64,000 bases of DNA from an uncultured Clostridia bacterium (GTDB lineage Bacteria > Bacillota > Clostridia > Peptostreptococcales > Anaerovoracaceae). Each line of letters begins with the position of its first letter. Within the stretch, counting starts at the first letter, position 1. Below the pieces are notes generated by a model, which worked only from the letters and a program-made list of their open reading frames with translations, searched no databases and was not told where the DNA came from. The stretch spans positions 1 through 64,000 of the forward strand of contig CAMYVY010000010.1 of the NCBI GenBank assembly GCA_947302715.1, written 5' to 3'. The position numbers and the translations under genes were made by a program. This document shows, one piece after another, positions 1 to 9,412 of the stretch.

Positions 1-330
1 TTTTTGACGTTTCGCTCCGGAGTATTTTTGATTTTTGATGCAGATACACAGAAATTCTGGTAATTAAGTCAATATTTCGGAGTATTTTTGATTTTTTGAC
101 GTTTCACTCCGGAGTATTTTTGATTTTTGATGCAGATACACAGAAATTCTATCAATCAAACCAAAATTTCGGAGTATTTTTGATTTTTTGACGTTTCGCT
201 CCGGAGTATTTTTGATTTTTGATGCAGATACACAGAAATACCAGCAATCAAGCCAAAATTTCGGAGTATTTTTGTTTTTTTGTCATTTCGCTCCGGAGTA
301 TTTTTGATTTTTGATCAAAATACTCCGAAA
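1..330. repeat. 92-bp tandem repeat array (array 1)
   Basis: About three and a half copies of a 92-bp unit. The landmark GACGTTTCGCTCCGGAG recurs at about 6, 98, 190 and (as a variant) 282. Each unit has two copies of CGGAGTATTTTTG followed by GATTTTTGA-like sequence, one after CTCC and one after an AT-rich stretch. The array probably starts left of the window. It ends with an inverted half copy near 295-328, which makes a hairpin with an 11-bp stem (CGGAGTATTTT / AAAATACTCCG). The same unit, with the same 92-bp period, occurs in reverse orientation at 29341-29580. No protein is supported here. Function unknown. Confidence 0.85.
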
Positions 331-661
331 AATAGAAAGTGTGTAAACGACACAGTCCATAACCTGAGGATATGGGATATTTCAGTAGTGCTCAGCGGAA
401 GCAAAAAACTAAAACCCCCAAAATCAAACGATTTCGAGGGCTTTAGCGAAAGTGTGTGTATTCAATAAAAGAAGGAAAGTTTGCATTTAACAAACTTTAT
501 TGAACAAGGATATAATACACCATAATCAACAAGAGTTTGTGAAGGTTTAGTGAAAAATATTCATTGTTTCATCACAATCACAATTGGAGATCGATTTCTT
601 GTTTTTAAACTAAACAAATCGTTGGCATATGCCTCATTATTTATTATTCTATACACATCTA
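331..661. other. AT-rich intergenic stretch without a supported gene
   Basis: This lies between the repeat array and the 3' end of alr. The 62-aa track ORF at 280-468 begins inside the array and resembles nothing. I see no convincing hairpin with a T-run, no tRNA-like cloverleaf and no start with a ribosome binding site. Confidence 0.5.
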
Positions 662-1927
662 TCAATCTACGTAGACCTTTGGTAGTCGTTGGCCAAATGC
701 GCAGCAAATCTCGTAGCTAATGGTTCCGGTTGCATCAGCAATATCCTCGGCGGTGATGGAATTAACACCGTCGGAACCCATTATGATTACTTCATCTCCT
801 ACTTTTACGTCTGGGACGTCCGTAACATCGACCATGCACTGATCCATGCAAATGTTACCTGCGATGGGGCAAACGACTCCGTTTACAATAACCTTTGCCT
901 GCGAAGAGTATGGTCTGGGATAGCCATCTGCATATCCAAGCGTCAGCGTTGCAATTTTTGATGGTCTATTAGCGATAAATCTTCTGCCGTAACCGCAGGA
1001 GAAGCCAACCGGCACATCCTTTAGCAACACGATGTTTGCCTTGACCGACATTACTTGTTCGATATCAAGAAGGCTTCGGTCCACCTCGTTTGACGGATAG
1101 CATCCGTAGAGGATTATTCCGGGGCGAACCATATCAAAGTGAATCGATGGAATCTCCATAATCGAAGCACTGTTGGCAAGCGTACACATTGGTATATCGA
1201 TCCCCGCATCGGTTAGATCTTTATAGAAGGCATTGTACCTTGCCTCCTGAACCTTTGCAAAACCTTTATCAAAGGCATCAGCCGTCGCCATATGAGAAAA
1301 AATTCCCTTGATTTTGAAATTGGTTAGCGCATCAATTTTACGTATATCCTCAATTGCTGTTTCATTCGTATAAGTTATATTGTCTCCGGATAGGATAAAA
1401 CGTCCCTCATCGTCGGCCGAAGTCTTTGATGTATTTGCAGAATTATTTGATGTCGCGCTTTCTGCCATTGACTGATCAGCTGCAACGTAGCCAATCCTGC
1501 CCATTCCAGTATCTATCGCAATTAAGCCGTGTACTGTCTTACCTGCGGCTTCGGCTGCTTTGCTGATGGCTGCAGCATTTTCCGAATCGCAAACTACAGG
1601 GATTATATCGTAATTAACAATTGTTTCTGCATACATATCGGGAGTGAGTCCGAGCATAATTATATCCTCGGTGGCTCCAGCTTCTCGTAGCTCAATGGCT
1701 TCCTGGAGAGTAGCTATAGCAAAAGTCTTCACGCCGTTCTTCCTAAGAACTTCTGCACATTTAACTGCTCCATGTCCGTATGCATCAGCCTTAATCACGC
1801 CGACTATTTCGCGAGGATTATCATCTGATGCGGTTTCATTGGCTTTAGCCATTATGTTTTTAATGTTTCTGTCCAATTTTCCGAGGTCCACCTCTACCCA
1901 GGCAGGCCTCAAAGCTTCCTTGTACAT
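662..1927 (-). CDS. alr: Alanine racemase
   Basis: A PLP-dependent racemase making D-alanine for peptidoglycan. The fold-type III lysine sits in VIKADAYGHG (about K46) and the second catalytic base in CGYGRRF. A C-terminal beta domain follows, ending in FGQRLPKVYVD. I chose ATG at 1927 over the track's TTG at 1942 because GGAGGG lies about 7 bases upstream, inside the track's extra five codons. The protein is 421 aa, longer than the usual 370-390. The excess is mainly a Ser/Asn/Thr-rich insertion around residues 155-200 (SATSNNSANTSKTSADDEG), between the IDTGMGRIGY segment and the GIFSHMATAD strand. It lies downstream of, and co-directional with, purB. Confidence 0.93.
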   Translation of the reverse strand: MYKEALRPAWVEVDLGKLDRNIKNIMAKANETASDDNPREIVGVIKADAYGHGAVKCAEVLRKNGVKTFAIATLQEAIELREAGATEDIIMLGLTPDMYAETIVNYDIIPVVCDSENAAAISKAAEAAGKTVHGLIAIDTGMGRIGYVAADQSMAESATSNNSANTSKTSADDEGRFILSGDNITYTNETAIEDIRKIDALTNFKIKGIFSHMATADAFDKGFAKVQEARYNAFYKDLTDAGIDIPMCTLANSASIMEIPSIHFDMVRPGIILYGCYPSNEVDRSLLDIEQVMSVKANIVLLKDVPVGFSCGYGRRFIANRPSKIATLTLGYADGYPRPYSSQAKVIVNGVVCPIAGNICMDQCMVDVTDVPDVKVGDEVIIMGSDGVNSITAEDIADATGTISYEICCAFGQRLPKVYVD

Positions 1928-2049
1928 TTTAAGTCCCTCCAAATCGCTAAAATATATTTGATTTACCGTTTTGCAAGCGGTGATTTAACCAAGTGTTCAC
2001 GATCATCCCATCCAGTAAGTCACCTTGCCAGGTCGCTCGTCAAACCAAA

Positions 2050-3552
2050 CTACACATTTATCTCAGCCTGAACGCCGAGCAGGTCGCGGTTTTCCTCCAA
2101 TATCGGCTTAATAACACCATCGAGGAACTCCGTAACCTGAGAAGGCGCACGGCCAACGTAGTTCTCTGGCTTAAGGAGCGCCGTAAGCTCATCCTCTTTA
2201 ACCCCGAACAAGGGATCCGCTGCTACCCTTGAAATTAGGTCGTTTGGAAGCCCCTGTTCCTTAACGACCTTTGCTGCTTCCATAGAGTGCTGCCTGATTC
2301 TCTCGTGGAGCTCTTGTCTGTCTCCGCCGGCTTTTACCGCATCCATTATTATATTCTCGGTTGCCATGAACGGGAGCTCCGCCATGAGATGCTGCCTGAT
2401 AACCTCCGGATAAACAACCAGCCCCGACGTAATGTTTAAATACAATTCGAGTATGCTATCAGTAGCAAGGAAGGCCTCGCTTACCGCAATTCTCTTATTA
2501 GCCGAATCATCAAGAGTCCTTTCAAACCACTGAGTTGCAGCGGTTAATTGAGGATTCATGGCATCGCTCATAACGTAATTCGCAAGCGAGCCCATTCTCT
2601 CTGAACGCATCGGATTTCGCTTATATGCCATTGCCGACGAACCGATTTGGTTTTTCTCAAACGGTTCCTCGACTTCCTTCATATGCTGAAGGAGTCTAAT
2701 ATCATTACTGAATTTATGTGCGGACTGCGCAATTCCGGCAAGGACGTTAACAACCCTACTGTCGACCTTTCGGGAATATGTTTGACCGGTCACCGGATAT
2801 ACGCCTCCGCAAATCATTGATTTTACTGCATTTTCGCCGCAATTAGCGGTCGATGTTTCTGGGTTTCCAGCACCGCCAAATCCCATCTTCTCCGCTATCA
2901 TAAGGTCGAGCTTGCGGCATTTCTCTTCGTTCCCGTCAAATAGCTCCATGAACGAAGCCTGCGTCCCCGTAGTTCCCTTTGCTCCCCTAAGTCTAAGGGA
3001 TCCGAGCACATAATCCAAGTCCTCTAGATCCATCACCAAATCCTGGAGCCAGAGAGTTGCTCTTTTTCCAACGGTTGTGGGCTGCGCCGCCTGGTAATGA
3101 GTGAAGCCAAGTGTCGGAAGATTCTTATACTCTTCGGCGAATTTCGCAAGCTGAGAAATAGCGTTTATGAGCTTTGTTCGAATAAGTTCAAGCCCCTCCG
3201 CCATCAGGATGATATCCGTGTTATCGCCCACGAAGCAAGAAGTCGCTCCAAGATGAATTATGCCTTTCGCCGTCGGGCACTGCTGCCCATAGGCGTAAAC
3301 ATGGCTCATCACGTCGTGACGAACTTCCTTCTCGCGCGCCTTCGCAACGTCGTAATTGATGTCATCGGCGTGAGCCCTTAGCTCCGCAATCTGCTCTTCG
3401 GTGATATCGAGCCCAAGCTCGCGCTCCGCCTCCGCCAAGGCGATCCAAAGCCTTCGCCAGGTACGGAACTTCTTTTCCGGCGAGAAGATGTACTTCATCT
3501 CCTTACTCGGATATCTTTCAGAAAGTGGGCTGGTATATCCTTGATAATCCAT
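2050..3552 (-). CDS. purB: Adenylosuccinate lyase
   Basis: Catalyses two fumarate-releasing steps in purine synthesis: SAICAR to AICAR, and adenylosuccinate to AMP. The fumarase/aspartase superfamily signature is clear as GSSAMAYKRNPMRSE, with TTVGKRATLW and HLGATSCFVGDNTD as the other active-site segments. I use ATG at 3552 (MDYQGYTSPL) because GAGG sits 8 bases upstream. The track's 22 extra residues begin at an alternative codon without a ribosome binding site. At 500 aa it is slightly longer than common bacterial PurB. It is followed by alr on the same strand with about 120 bases between. Confidence 0.94.
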   Translation of the reverse strand: MDYQGYTSPLSERYPSKEMKYIFSPEKKFRTWRRLWIALAEAERELGLDITEEQIAELRAHADDINYDVAKAREKEVRHDVMSHVYAYGQQCPTAKGIIHLGATSCFVGDNTDIILMAEGLELIRTKLINAISQLAKFAEEYKNLPTLGFTHYQAAQPTTVGKRATLWLQDLVMDLEDLDYVLGSLRLRGAKGTTGTQASFMELFDGNEEKCRKLDLMIAEKMGFGGAGNPETSTANCGENAVKSMICGGVYPVTGQTYSRKVDSRVVNVLAGIAQSAHKFSNDIRLLQHMKEVEEPFEKNQIGSSAMAYKRNPMRSERMGSLANYVMSDAMNPQLTAATQWFERTLDDSANKRIAVSEAFLATDSILELYLNITSGLVVYPEVIRQHLMAELPFMATENIIMDAVKAGGDRQELHERIRQHSMEAAKVVKEQGLPNDLISRVAADPLFGVKEDELTALLKPENYVGRAPSQVTEFLDGVIKPILEENRDLLGVQAEINV

Positions 3553-3921
3553 GGTAGAATCCTCGCTATAAAAGGTGCTTTCTGATTGCAACATTTTCTG
3601 CTGCTGGAATTTCTGCAATCACTTTTATCAAAAACGATTGCGACTGTAATTATATCATCAAAACCATAGCGATGAAACATAAACATCTCGTCGTCAAGTT
3701 CCATTAGTTAATCTCATCAACAAATCTCATCAACAAATCTCATCAACAAATCTCGTCAACATCGCAACAATATCTTATCAAGAGGGCATGAGTAATTGTT
3801 CGATTGTTGCCCGAAAGTATGATTTGATGTACAATAATATAGGCATTTTGTTGCTAAGAACCGTATATTTGTTTAGCACGTTTATACGTGTCATATAAAA
3901 TGCATATTATTGGGGGCTATT
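3553..3921. promoter_or_regulatory. Divergent intergenic region with 13-bp tandem repeats and a dyad half-site
   Basis: Shared upstream region of purB (minus) and the zinc-ribbon operon (plus). It holds about four tandem copies of the 13-mer TCTCATCAACAAA at 3712-3763. AAAGTATGATTT at 3814-3825 is the reverse complement of the left half (AAATCATACTTT) of the dyad found in the adhesin and pilin leaders. If that is a regulator site, it could mean feedback on the sensor operon. A single 12-base match in AT-rich DNA could also be chance. Confidence 0.4.
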
Positions 3922-5589
3922 TTGTATTGCAAGAAATGTGGTAATACGCTCAGTGAAAAAGATCGGTTTTGCAGGAAGTGCGGCGAGCGCGCATGGTTTT
4001 TGGATGTGATCGAAGTACCTGAGCCTGCCGAACCGGTTAAACCGGCAGAAGTACTCGAACCTGCCGAACCGGTTAAAACTGCAGAAGTGCCTGAAACTGA
4101 GCTAAGAATACAGGAAGCAAGAAAACAGGAAACAAGAGCACAAGAGACAGGTGCAAATACTGTTGATAAGGACGCCAAGGACGCATTCGACTTTTTAGAC
4201 AGAATGTTTGCGGACCTTGGTTTTGGTGAGGAAACGAGCAGCGTAGGACAAAAAGCTTCCCAAGCAGAATCAAAAAACGTAGAAGCCAGTTTCCGTACTG
4301 ACACTGCTACAAACAGCAATACCGGTACCACTACCAACAACAGCAATGCCAACACTACTACTGATATCGCCTCTGATATCGCCTCCGCTACCACTACTGC
4401 CACAGATATAGAATCAAGAATTCTTGAAAGCATTACAGGGCAGGAAGAAGACGATTACGAAGGTGACGACTATAGTGACAGCAATGGCACCGAACAAGGG
4501 GTTGCTCCAAAAACCAACGGAGCCAACGGATTCGACGAAAACAAAAAACCCAACGGAGCCAACGAAGCCGGAGGAACCAACAGCGCCCACGAATCCAAAG
4601 AAGCAAACGAAGCCGAAGGCACAAATGAAACCGAGAAAACAAAAAGCACAGCGGACGCGGAACCAACCAAACCAAAGAGATCCATTTTAAAGACACTGCT
4701 TTGGTTGCTTGCCGCCATAGCGATAATTGCTGTAGGCACGGTGATTTTCCTGAACCAGTGGCCAAAGATATTCCAGGAAGAAGTTCAGAATCAGCAAAAC
4801 CAACCGAGCCAAGGGAACTCGTATGACCCAAGCCAAGGTGGCTCCCCGAACGCCGGAGGGGCCGGCAGCCAGGGCACTTCAGGCAACGCTGGAACTTCCG
4901 GAATCCCAACCGCGACAGTAAATCCGCTCGACTTCGTGGATGACGACAAGGACATAATGCAAGCGTCCATAGAAGTCTTTGCCGGAAACGGCCCGAACAT
5001 CAAGGCCATAGAAACCATCTACAACCTAAAATTCACGGAAGACAGAGACTACCACCTTGAAGGTTTAAACAAAGCAATCCTCTTTGATGATGACCTATGG
5101 TACATGAATGATTTGATGGAGAACATCCACTACACTCCGGAAATCGTCAGGACGATAATCGAATTTGTCTCAACTTGGATGGATCAAAAGTCTGCAGGAA
5201 CAGGAGCTGTTCTATCCTACATCAAGGAGGACAGCGAGCTTTATAAGGAAATGCAGGACCTAAAGCCGGACGGAAAAGTCCACGCCATAGAAAAGATGCA
5301 GATTGGCGAAATGCGTCGAAGCGGCGAAGACTTCTATATTCTGCTTAATTTAACCGAGTCCGTGGATGGAGCAAATCAACAGGAATACGTAAAGGCGCTC
5401 CATTTGTTCGCGCGACCAAAAGTCCTTGAGGTTAGGGAAATGCGCGACCCGGTAGAAACAAAGAGCGCCGAATCGGACAACGCAAACACAGACAACACAA
5501 ACGCAGATACAGCAAATGCAAACACAGACAACACAAACGCAGACAACACAACGAATGCAGGCGAATCAACAGAGGACAAGGACGGCTAA
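3922..5589 (+). CDS. Zinc-ribbon, single-pass membrane protein with low-complexity linkers
   Basis: Not a recognised named protein. The N-terminus is a zinc ribbon (YCKKCGNTL ... FCRKCGERA, two CxxC pairs). A long acidic, Asn/Thr/Glu-rich linker with repeated EPAEPVK-type and NEAEGTNE-type blocks follows. One transmembrane helix lies near residues 250-272 (LLWLLAAIAIIAVGTVIFL). After a Gly/Ser/Gln-rich spacer comes a folded extracellular-looking domain (about 330-500), then Asn/Asp/Thr repeats. I prefer TTG at 3922 because GGGGG precedes it by 5-6 bases; the track's TTG at 3910 would start before that site. It is first in a six-gene operon, with 2 bases to the next gene, so a signalling or surface-assembly role is plausible but inferred. 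Confidence 0.75.
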   Translation: MYCKKCGNTLSEKDRFCRKCGERAWFLDVIEVPEPAEPVKPAEVLEPAEPVKTAEVPETELRIQEARKQETRAQETGANTVDKDAKDAFDFLDRMFADLGFGEETSSVGQKASQAESKNVEASFRTDTATNSNTGTTTNNSNANTTTDIASDIASATTTATDIESRILESITGQEEDDYEGDDYSDSNGTEQGVAPKTNGANGFDENKKPNGANEAGGTNSAHESKEANEAEGTNETEKTKSTADAEPTKPKRSILKTLLWLLAAIAIIAVGTVIFLNQWPKIFQEEVQNQQNQPSQGNSYDPSQGGSPNAGGAGSQGTSGNAGTSGIPTATVNPLDFVDDDKDIMQASIEVFAGNGPNIKAIETIYNLKFTEDRDYHLEGLNKAILFDDDLWYMNDLMENIHYTPEIVRTIIEFVSTWMDQKSAGTGAVLSYIKEDSELYKEMQDLKPDGKVHAIEKMQIGEMRRSGEDFYILLNLTESVDGANQQEYVKALHLFARPKVLEVREMRDPVETKSAESDNANTDNTNADTANANTDNTNADNTTNAGESTEDKDG

Positions 5590-5591
5590 GT

Positions 5592-7286
5592 ATGTACATT
5601 AACCGAAACACCAAAATCATGATAGCGGCATGCGTCTTCCTCTACTTGCTTGCGGGAGTGCTCAGGCTGCTCGACATGGGATTGGGGCTGCTTCCTCTGA
5701 AGCTGGCCGCGATTTCCTATATCGCCCACTGTGTGCTCTGCATGCTTTGCTTGATATACCTAAACAGAGACATTCCGAACAACCAATCCCGGAAGTACCT
5801 GATGCTCACCATCATCTTCCTCTTTGCATGGCAGATAGTCGGAATGTTCAAGGACGTGCTCTTCCCCGAGGAGGTGGCTATAAACAGATGGCTTTGGTAC
5901 TTTTACTACGTGCCGATGACCTTCATACCGACCACGCTTTTTCTGGCCGCGCAGCACTCTGGCCTTCACAACGAACAAAAAATAAACCGCGCATGGTACT
6001 GGACACTCGCCGTATCAGCCGCGCTGTCGCTCTTGGTCCTGACAAACGACAGTCATCAAATGGTCTTCGGCTTTGCTGACGGACCGCAGAGCTTCTATCT
6101 GGGGCACAGCTATCAAGGTGGCTTCTTCCTGGTCATGACCTGGATATTCATAAACTTCGGTATGATATGCTTCACGCTCTGGAACCGAATAGACGTCGAA
6201 AAAACAAGAACCTACATATGGATCGTCTTCGTCAGCATCGGCCTCGGCGGCATCTACCTGCTTTGGCGCGTAACCAACTACAAAGTCATACCCTGGCTTA
6301 ATGACATGTACGACGTCCCGCAGATTTTCGAAGGCATAATAATCCTCGCGATTGAGCTCTGCGTGCGTATGGGCGTAATCCGTTCCAACTACAACTTCCT
6401 GGAGTTCTACACCGCATCCACCATATCATCATCCTTGGTGGACGCAGATGGAACAGTTAGGTATCAGACCAGTGGTATAATTCCATCGACCCGCGAGCAA
6501 AGGCTGGAATCCCTAAACCAGAACGTGTACATCGATCGCGACCACAGATTGAGCGGTAGATACATTCCGGGCGGCTACGCATTTTGGACCGACGACCTTT
6601 CGCAGTTCAATGAACTCGGACAACGCTTGACGGAATCCAGAGAACAGCTTGAAGAGGAAAACAACCTCATCAAAGCCGAAAACGAAATCATCGCCCGCCG
6701 CTCCAAGGCAGACGAAAGAAACAAAATTTACGACCTCATGGCAAGAAGCGTTAGTCCCGAACTCGACGCCATAGAGTACCTGATAAGAAGCGCGTCCCCG
6801 GATAGCCCCGATTTCAAGGACAAGCTCTCTCGGGCCTGCATTTACAAAGCCTACATCAAGAGGTACTGCAACATGATGCTCCTCGCCCAAGACAGCGACG
6901 AGCTATCGTCCTTCGAACTCGAAAACAGTATCAGGGAGTCCATGCAGTACATCGAGCTCAACGGAATCGAATGCGACTACCTGAAATTCGGAGAAGGCTT
7001 CTACCCTGCAGAGGCGCTGCTCCTGGCCTATGCCATCTTTGATAGAACGGTGGTAAAGGCACAGAATCTGGAAACGCTTACCGTAGAGCTGTCCGCAAAC
7101 GAAAGAGCGCTAAGACTCAGCGTCCACCTGGGCGGAGACGGCATATACATAGACGAAAAATCACTTGAGGAATTCGACTCCCGCCTGGAAGCCTTGGGCG
7201 GCAGCAAGAAAATCCGAACAGAAGAAAATATAAAGAATGTCCGAATAGATATTCCCAGGAACAAAAAGGTGGGTGAGGCAGCATGA
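5592..7286 (+). CDS. 7TM sensor protein, histidine-kinase-like but degenerate
   Basis: A 564-aa membrane protein. The N-terminal half has about seven hydrophobic helices (residues 8-275), resembling the 7TM sensor module of many Firmicutes kinases. A PAS-like region (about 280-335) and a coiled coil (about 340-380, SREQLEEENNLIKAENE) follow. The C-terminal part is weakly like a kinase core, but I see no clear HDxxG histidine motif and no intact N or G box. I therefore read it as a pseudokinase or co-sensor for the next gene, whose ATG overlaps this stop codon (ATGA). That coupling fits a stoichiometric sensor pair. The signal sensed is unknown. Confidence 0.7.
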   Translation: MYINRNTKIMIAACVFLYLLAGVLRLLDMGLGLLPLKLAAISYIAHCVLCMLCLIYLNRDIPNNQSRKYLMLTIIFLFAWQIVGMFKDVLFPEEVAINRWLWYFYYVPMTFIPTTLFLAAQHSGLHNEQKINRAWYWTLAVSAALSLLVLTNDSHQMVFGFADGPQSFYLGHSYQGGFFLVMTWIFINFGMICFTLWNRIDVEKTRTYIWIVFVSIGLGGIYLLWRVTNYKVIPWLNDMYDVPQIFEGIIILAIELCVRMGVIRSNYNFLEFYTASTISSSLVDADGTVRYQTSGIIPSTREQRLESLNQNVYIDRDHRLSGRYIPGGYAFWTDDLSQFNELGQRLTESREQLEEENNLIKAENEIIARRSKADERNKIYDLMARSVSPELDAIEYLIRSASPDSPDFKDKLSRACIYKAYIKRYCNMMLLAQDSDELSSFELENSIRESMQYIELNGIECDYLKFGEGFYPAEALLLAYAIFDRTVVKAQNLETLTVELSANERALRLSVHLGGDGIYIDEKSLEEFDSRLEALGGSKKIRTEENIKNVRIDIPRNKKVGEAA

Positions 7287-8671
7287 CAATAAACACATTG
7301 CTCGACAGCATCTTTGATGGTCTTACGCCGCTGGGCACCATGACACCGATTGGAACGGTACTTTGCTTCATGATTGCGACCGCATTGATACTGATGGGCG
7401 CATACTCCATGATTAGCGTTGCGACCACACTGACACCGAGAGCAATCTACGTTGGAATCGCATTCCTGACCTTCGACGTAATAGTGTTCTACATGGTATA
7501 TGAAGTCTGCAAGGCCGCCTTTGTTGAAGAGCACGCAAGCACCGAGTTGGGCTACTGGTTCAGCAACATGATTCCGCACTACCGATGGTTCCTGATGTGT
7601 GCACTACTGGCTGCCGGAATCGTGAGACTCATCTGGGTTCAGCGAACCATGAGCACTACAATAAACCAATTCTCGGTAGGAACGACCCTGGATCTAATCC
7701 CACTCGGAGTTGCATTTTCCAACGATTACGGACAGGTAATGCAAGCCAACGACAAAATCGACGAGCTCTGCTATCACCTGACAGGGAGCGCTCTTAGCAA
7801 CGAAAACGAATTTTGGAAAGCAGTAACCACGGGAAATATAAAGAACGGAACGCTGATAAGTAGACCTGACCTAACAGGGGAACTGAGGGGAGATATAAGC
7901 GACGGCGAACTAATCACAGAAAAGCCTGTAATAAGGATGCCCGACGGAAGCATATGGATGTTCTCCAAAACGGAGATCCAAACGGACATCGGTCCGGTTA
8001 GCCAACTGATCGCCATCGACGCGACGAAGGAAGAGGGTCTGGTTCAGGAATTAAATCAAAGCAACAAACAGCTAAGAGCGATGAACCAGAGACTCCGCCG
8101 CTACCATGAGGAAGTGGACGACACCGTCCGAAGCGAAGAGCTTCTTCAGGCAAAGATGCGAGTTCATGACAAAATGGGCGAAACGCTCCTTGCGGCCAAG
8201 ATATATCTAACAAACGAAGAAAGCCCGGTGGACGCCGAAACCGTTCTAAACAGCTGGGAACAGGACCTCGCCCTTCTGAGAGAAGAATCCAGAGGAGATG
8301 AACAACCCAAGCAGATGGAACGATTCGTGGACGCGGCGAAGCACCTTGGAATCGACCTGCAGATCATAGGAGAAATCCCGCAGAACCGCGAAATCCTGAA
8401 TCTGATATGCGTTGGAATTCAGGAATGCATGACCAACGCCTTCCAGCACTCGGGAGCCGACCAAATGTATGTAACCATCATCAAGGATGACTTCGCGTAC
8501 ACTGTCGACTACAGTGACAATGGAAAAACCCCGACCTACCCGATAAAAGAAGGCGGCGGCTTGGGAATGCTCAGGGAAATGGCAGAAAAAATGGAAGCAA
8601 CAATGAATTACGGCGACGGGAGACATTTCAGACTTACCCTGGAAATCCCGCGAACCTATGTCGAAATATAA
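7283..8671 (+). CDS. Sensor histidine kinase (NarX/LytS-like, HisKA_3 type)
   Basis: 462 aa. Three or four N-terminal transmembrane helices (about 10-120) precede a PAS-like domain (about 135-250) and a coiled coil. The phospho-acceptor motif is MRVHDKMGETLLAAKIYL, with His at about 295. A HATPase domain follows, with an N box in GIQECMTNAFQHSGA and a G-rich lid in GGGLGMLREM. This layout is typical of kinases that pair with NarL/LuxR-type regulators, and one lies 17 bases downstream. Its start overlaps the upstream 7TM gene by 4 bases. The two sensors may form a heteromer. Confidence 0.88.
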   Translation: MTINTLLDSIFDGLTPLGTMTPIGTVLCFMIATALILMGAYSMISVATTLTPRAIYVGIAFLTFDVIVFYMVYEVCKAAFVEEHASTELGYWFSNMIPHYRWFLMCALLAAGIVRLIWVQRTMSTTINQFSVGTTLDLIPLGVAFSNDYGQVMQANDKIDELCYHLTGSALSNENEFWKAVTTGNIKNGTLISRPDLTGELRGDISDGELITEKPVIRMPDGSIWMFSKTEIQTDIGPVSQLIAIDATKEEGLVQELNQSNKQLRAMNQRLRRYHEEVDDTVRSEELLQAKMRVHDKMGETLLAAKIYLTNEESPVDAETVLNSWEQDLALLREESRGDEQPKQMERFVDAAKHLGIDLQIIGEIPQNREILNLICVGIQECMTNAFQHSGADQMYVTIIKDDFAYTVDYSDNGKTPTYPIKEGGGLGMLREMAEKMEATMNYGDGRHFRLTLEIPRTYVEI

Positions 8672-8688
8672 ACTTAGGAGGAAAAACC

Positions 8689-9327
8689 ATGTATAATGTG
8701 CTAATAGTTGAAGATGATGCAATAACCCGTCAGCTCTTGGAAATGTTCATAAATCAAAGCGACAAATACGAACTGGTAGCCGCCATCGACGACGCCGACC
8801 TTGCTCCTGTTTATTGTGCCAAGGGAGGAATCGACCTTGTGCTTATGGACATAAGAACTGCCATGCGCGCAAACGGTCTTGATGCTGCCGAGAAAATCAA
8901 GAAGAAATACAAAAACGTAAAAATCATTATATGCACATCAATGCCGGAATACTCCTACCTCACAAGAGCCAAGGAAATCGGAGTCGACAGCTTTTGGTAT
9001 AAAGAAGTCGTGGGCGATGCCTTCTTCGATTTAATTGACAGAACCATGGAAGGTGAAAGCATATTCCCGGACAAGACTCCAGAACTGCAGCTTGGTCAAG
9101 CAACAAGCACGGAATTCACGAGCAAGGAACTCGAGGTTCTAAAGGAGCTCATGAGCGGAGACAGTAACCAGGAAATCGCAGACAGACTTTGCATCTCCAT
9201 CAGCACTCTAAAAACGCATATTCAGCATTTGCAGGACAAGACCGGCTTCAGAAACCGCACGGAGCTCGCGGTACGCGCGCGCGAAATCGGACTTGTAATA
9301 AACGACGACGCAGCAGCAACCGACTGA
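8689..9327 (+). CDS. NarL/FixJ-family response regulator
   Basis: A 212-aa DNA-binding response regulator. The receiver domain has the phosphorylated Asp at 54 (LVLMDIRTA), an acidic pocket near the N-terminus (VEDD) and a conserved Lys in FWYKEV. The C-terminal LuxR-type helix-turn-helix runs about 145-205 (FTSKELEVLKELMSG ... ISTLKTHIQHLQDKTG). AGGAGG lies 7 bases before the ATG. As the operon's only transcription factor, it is the natural candidate to bind the shared boxes upstream of the neighbouring adhesin and pilin genes. That link rests on proximity alone. Confidence 0.92.
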   Translation: MYNVLIVEDDAITRQLLEMFINQSDKYELVAAIDDADLAPVYCAKGGIDLVLMDIRTAMRANGLDAAEKIKKKYKNVKIIICTSMPEYSYLTRAKEIGVDSFWYKEVVGDAFFDLIDRTMEGESIFPDKTPELQLGQATSTEFTSKELEVLKELMSGDSNQEIADRLCISISTLKTHIQHLQDKTGFRNRTELAVRAREIGLVINDDAAATD

Positions 9328-9412
9328 TAGCCGTGAGAGCTCAGGGTTTATAATTACCGATGGCTACGAATGAGAGCCGCAAGATGTATTAAACATATTA
9401 AAGGACGAAAAA

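Noticed and set aside
280-468. 62-aa plus-strand ORF on the track
   Set aside because: It begins inside the 92-bp repeat array, has no ribosome binding site and shows no recognisable domain.
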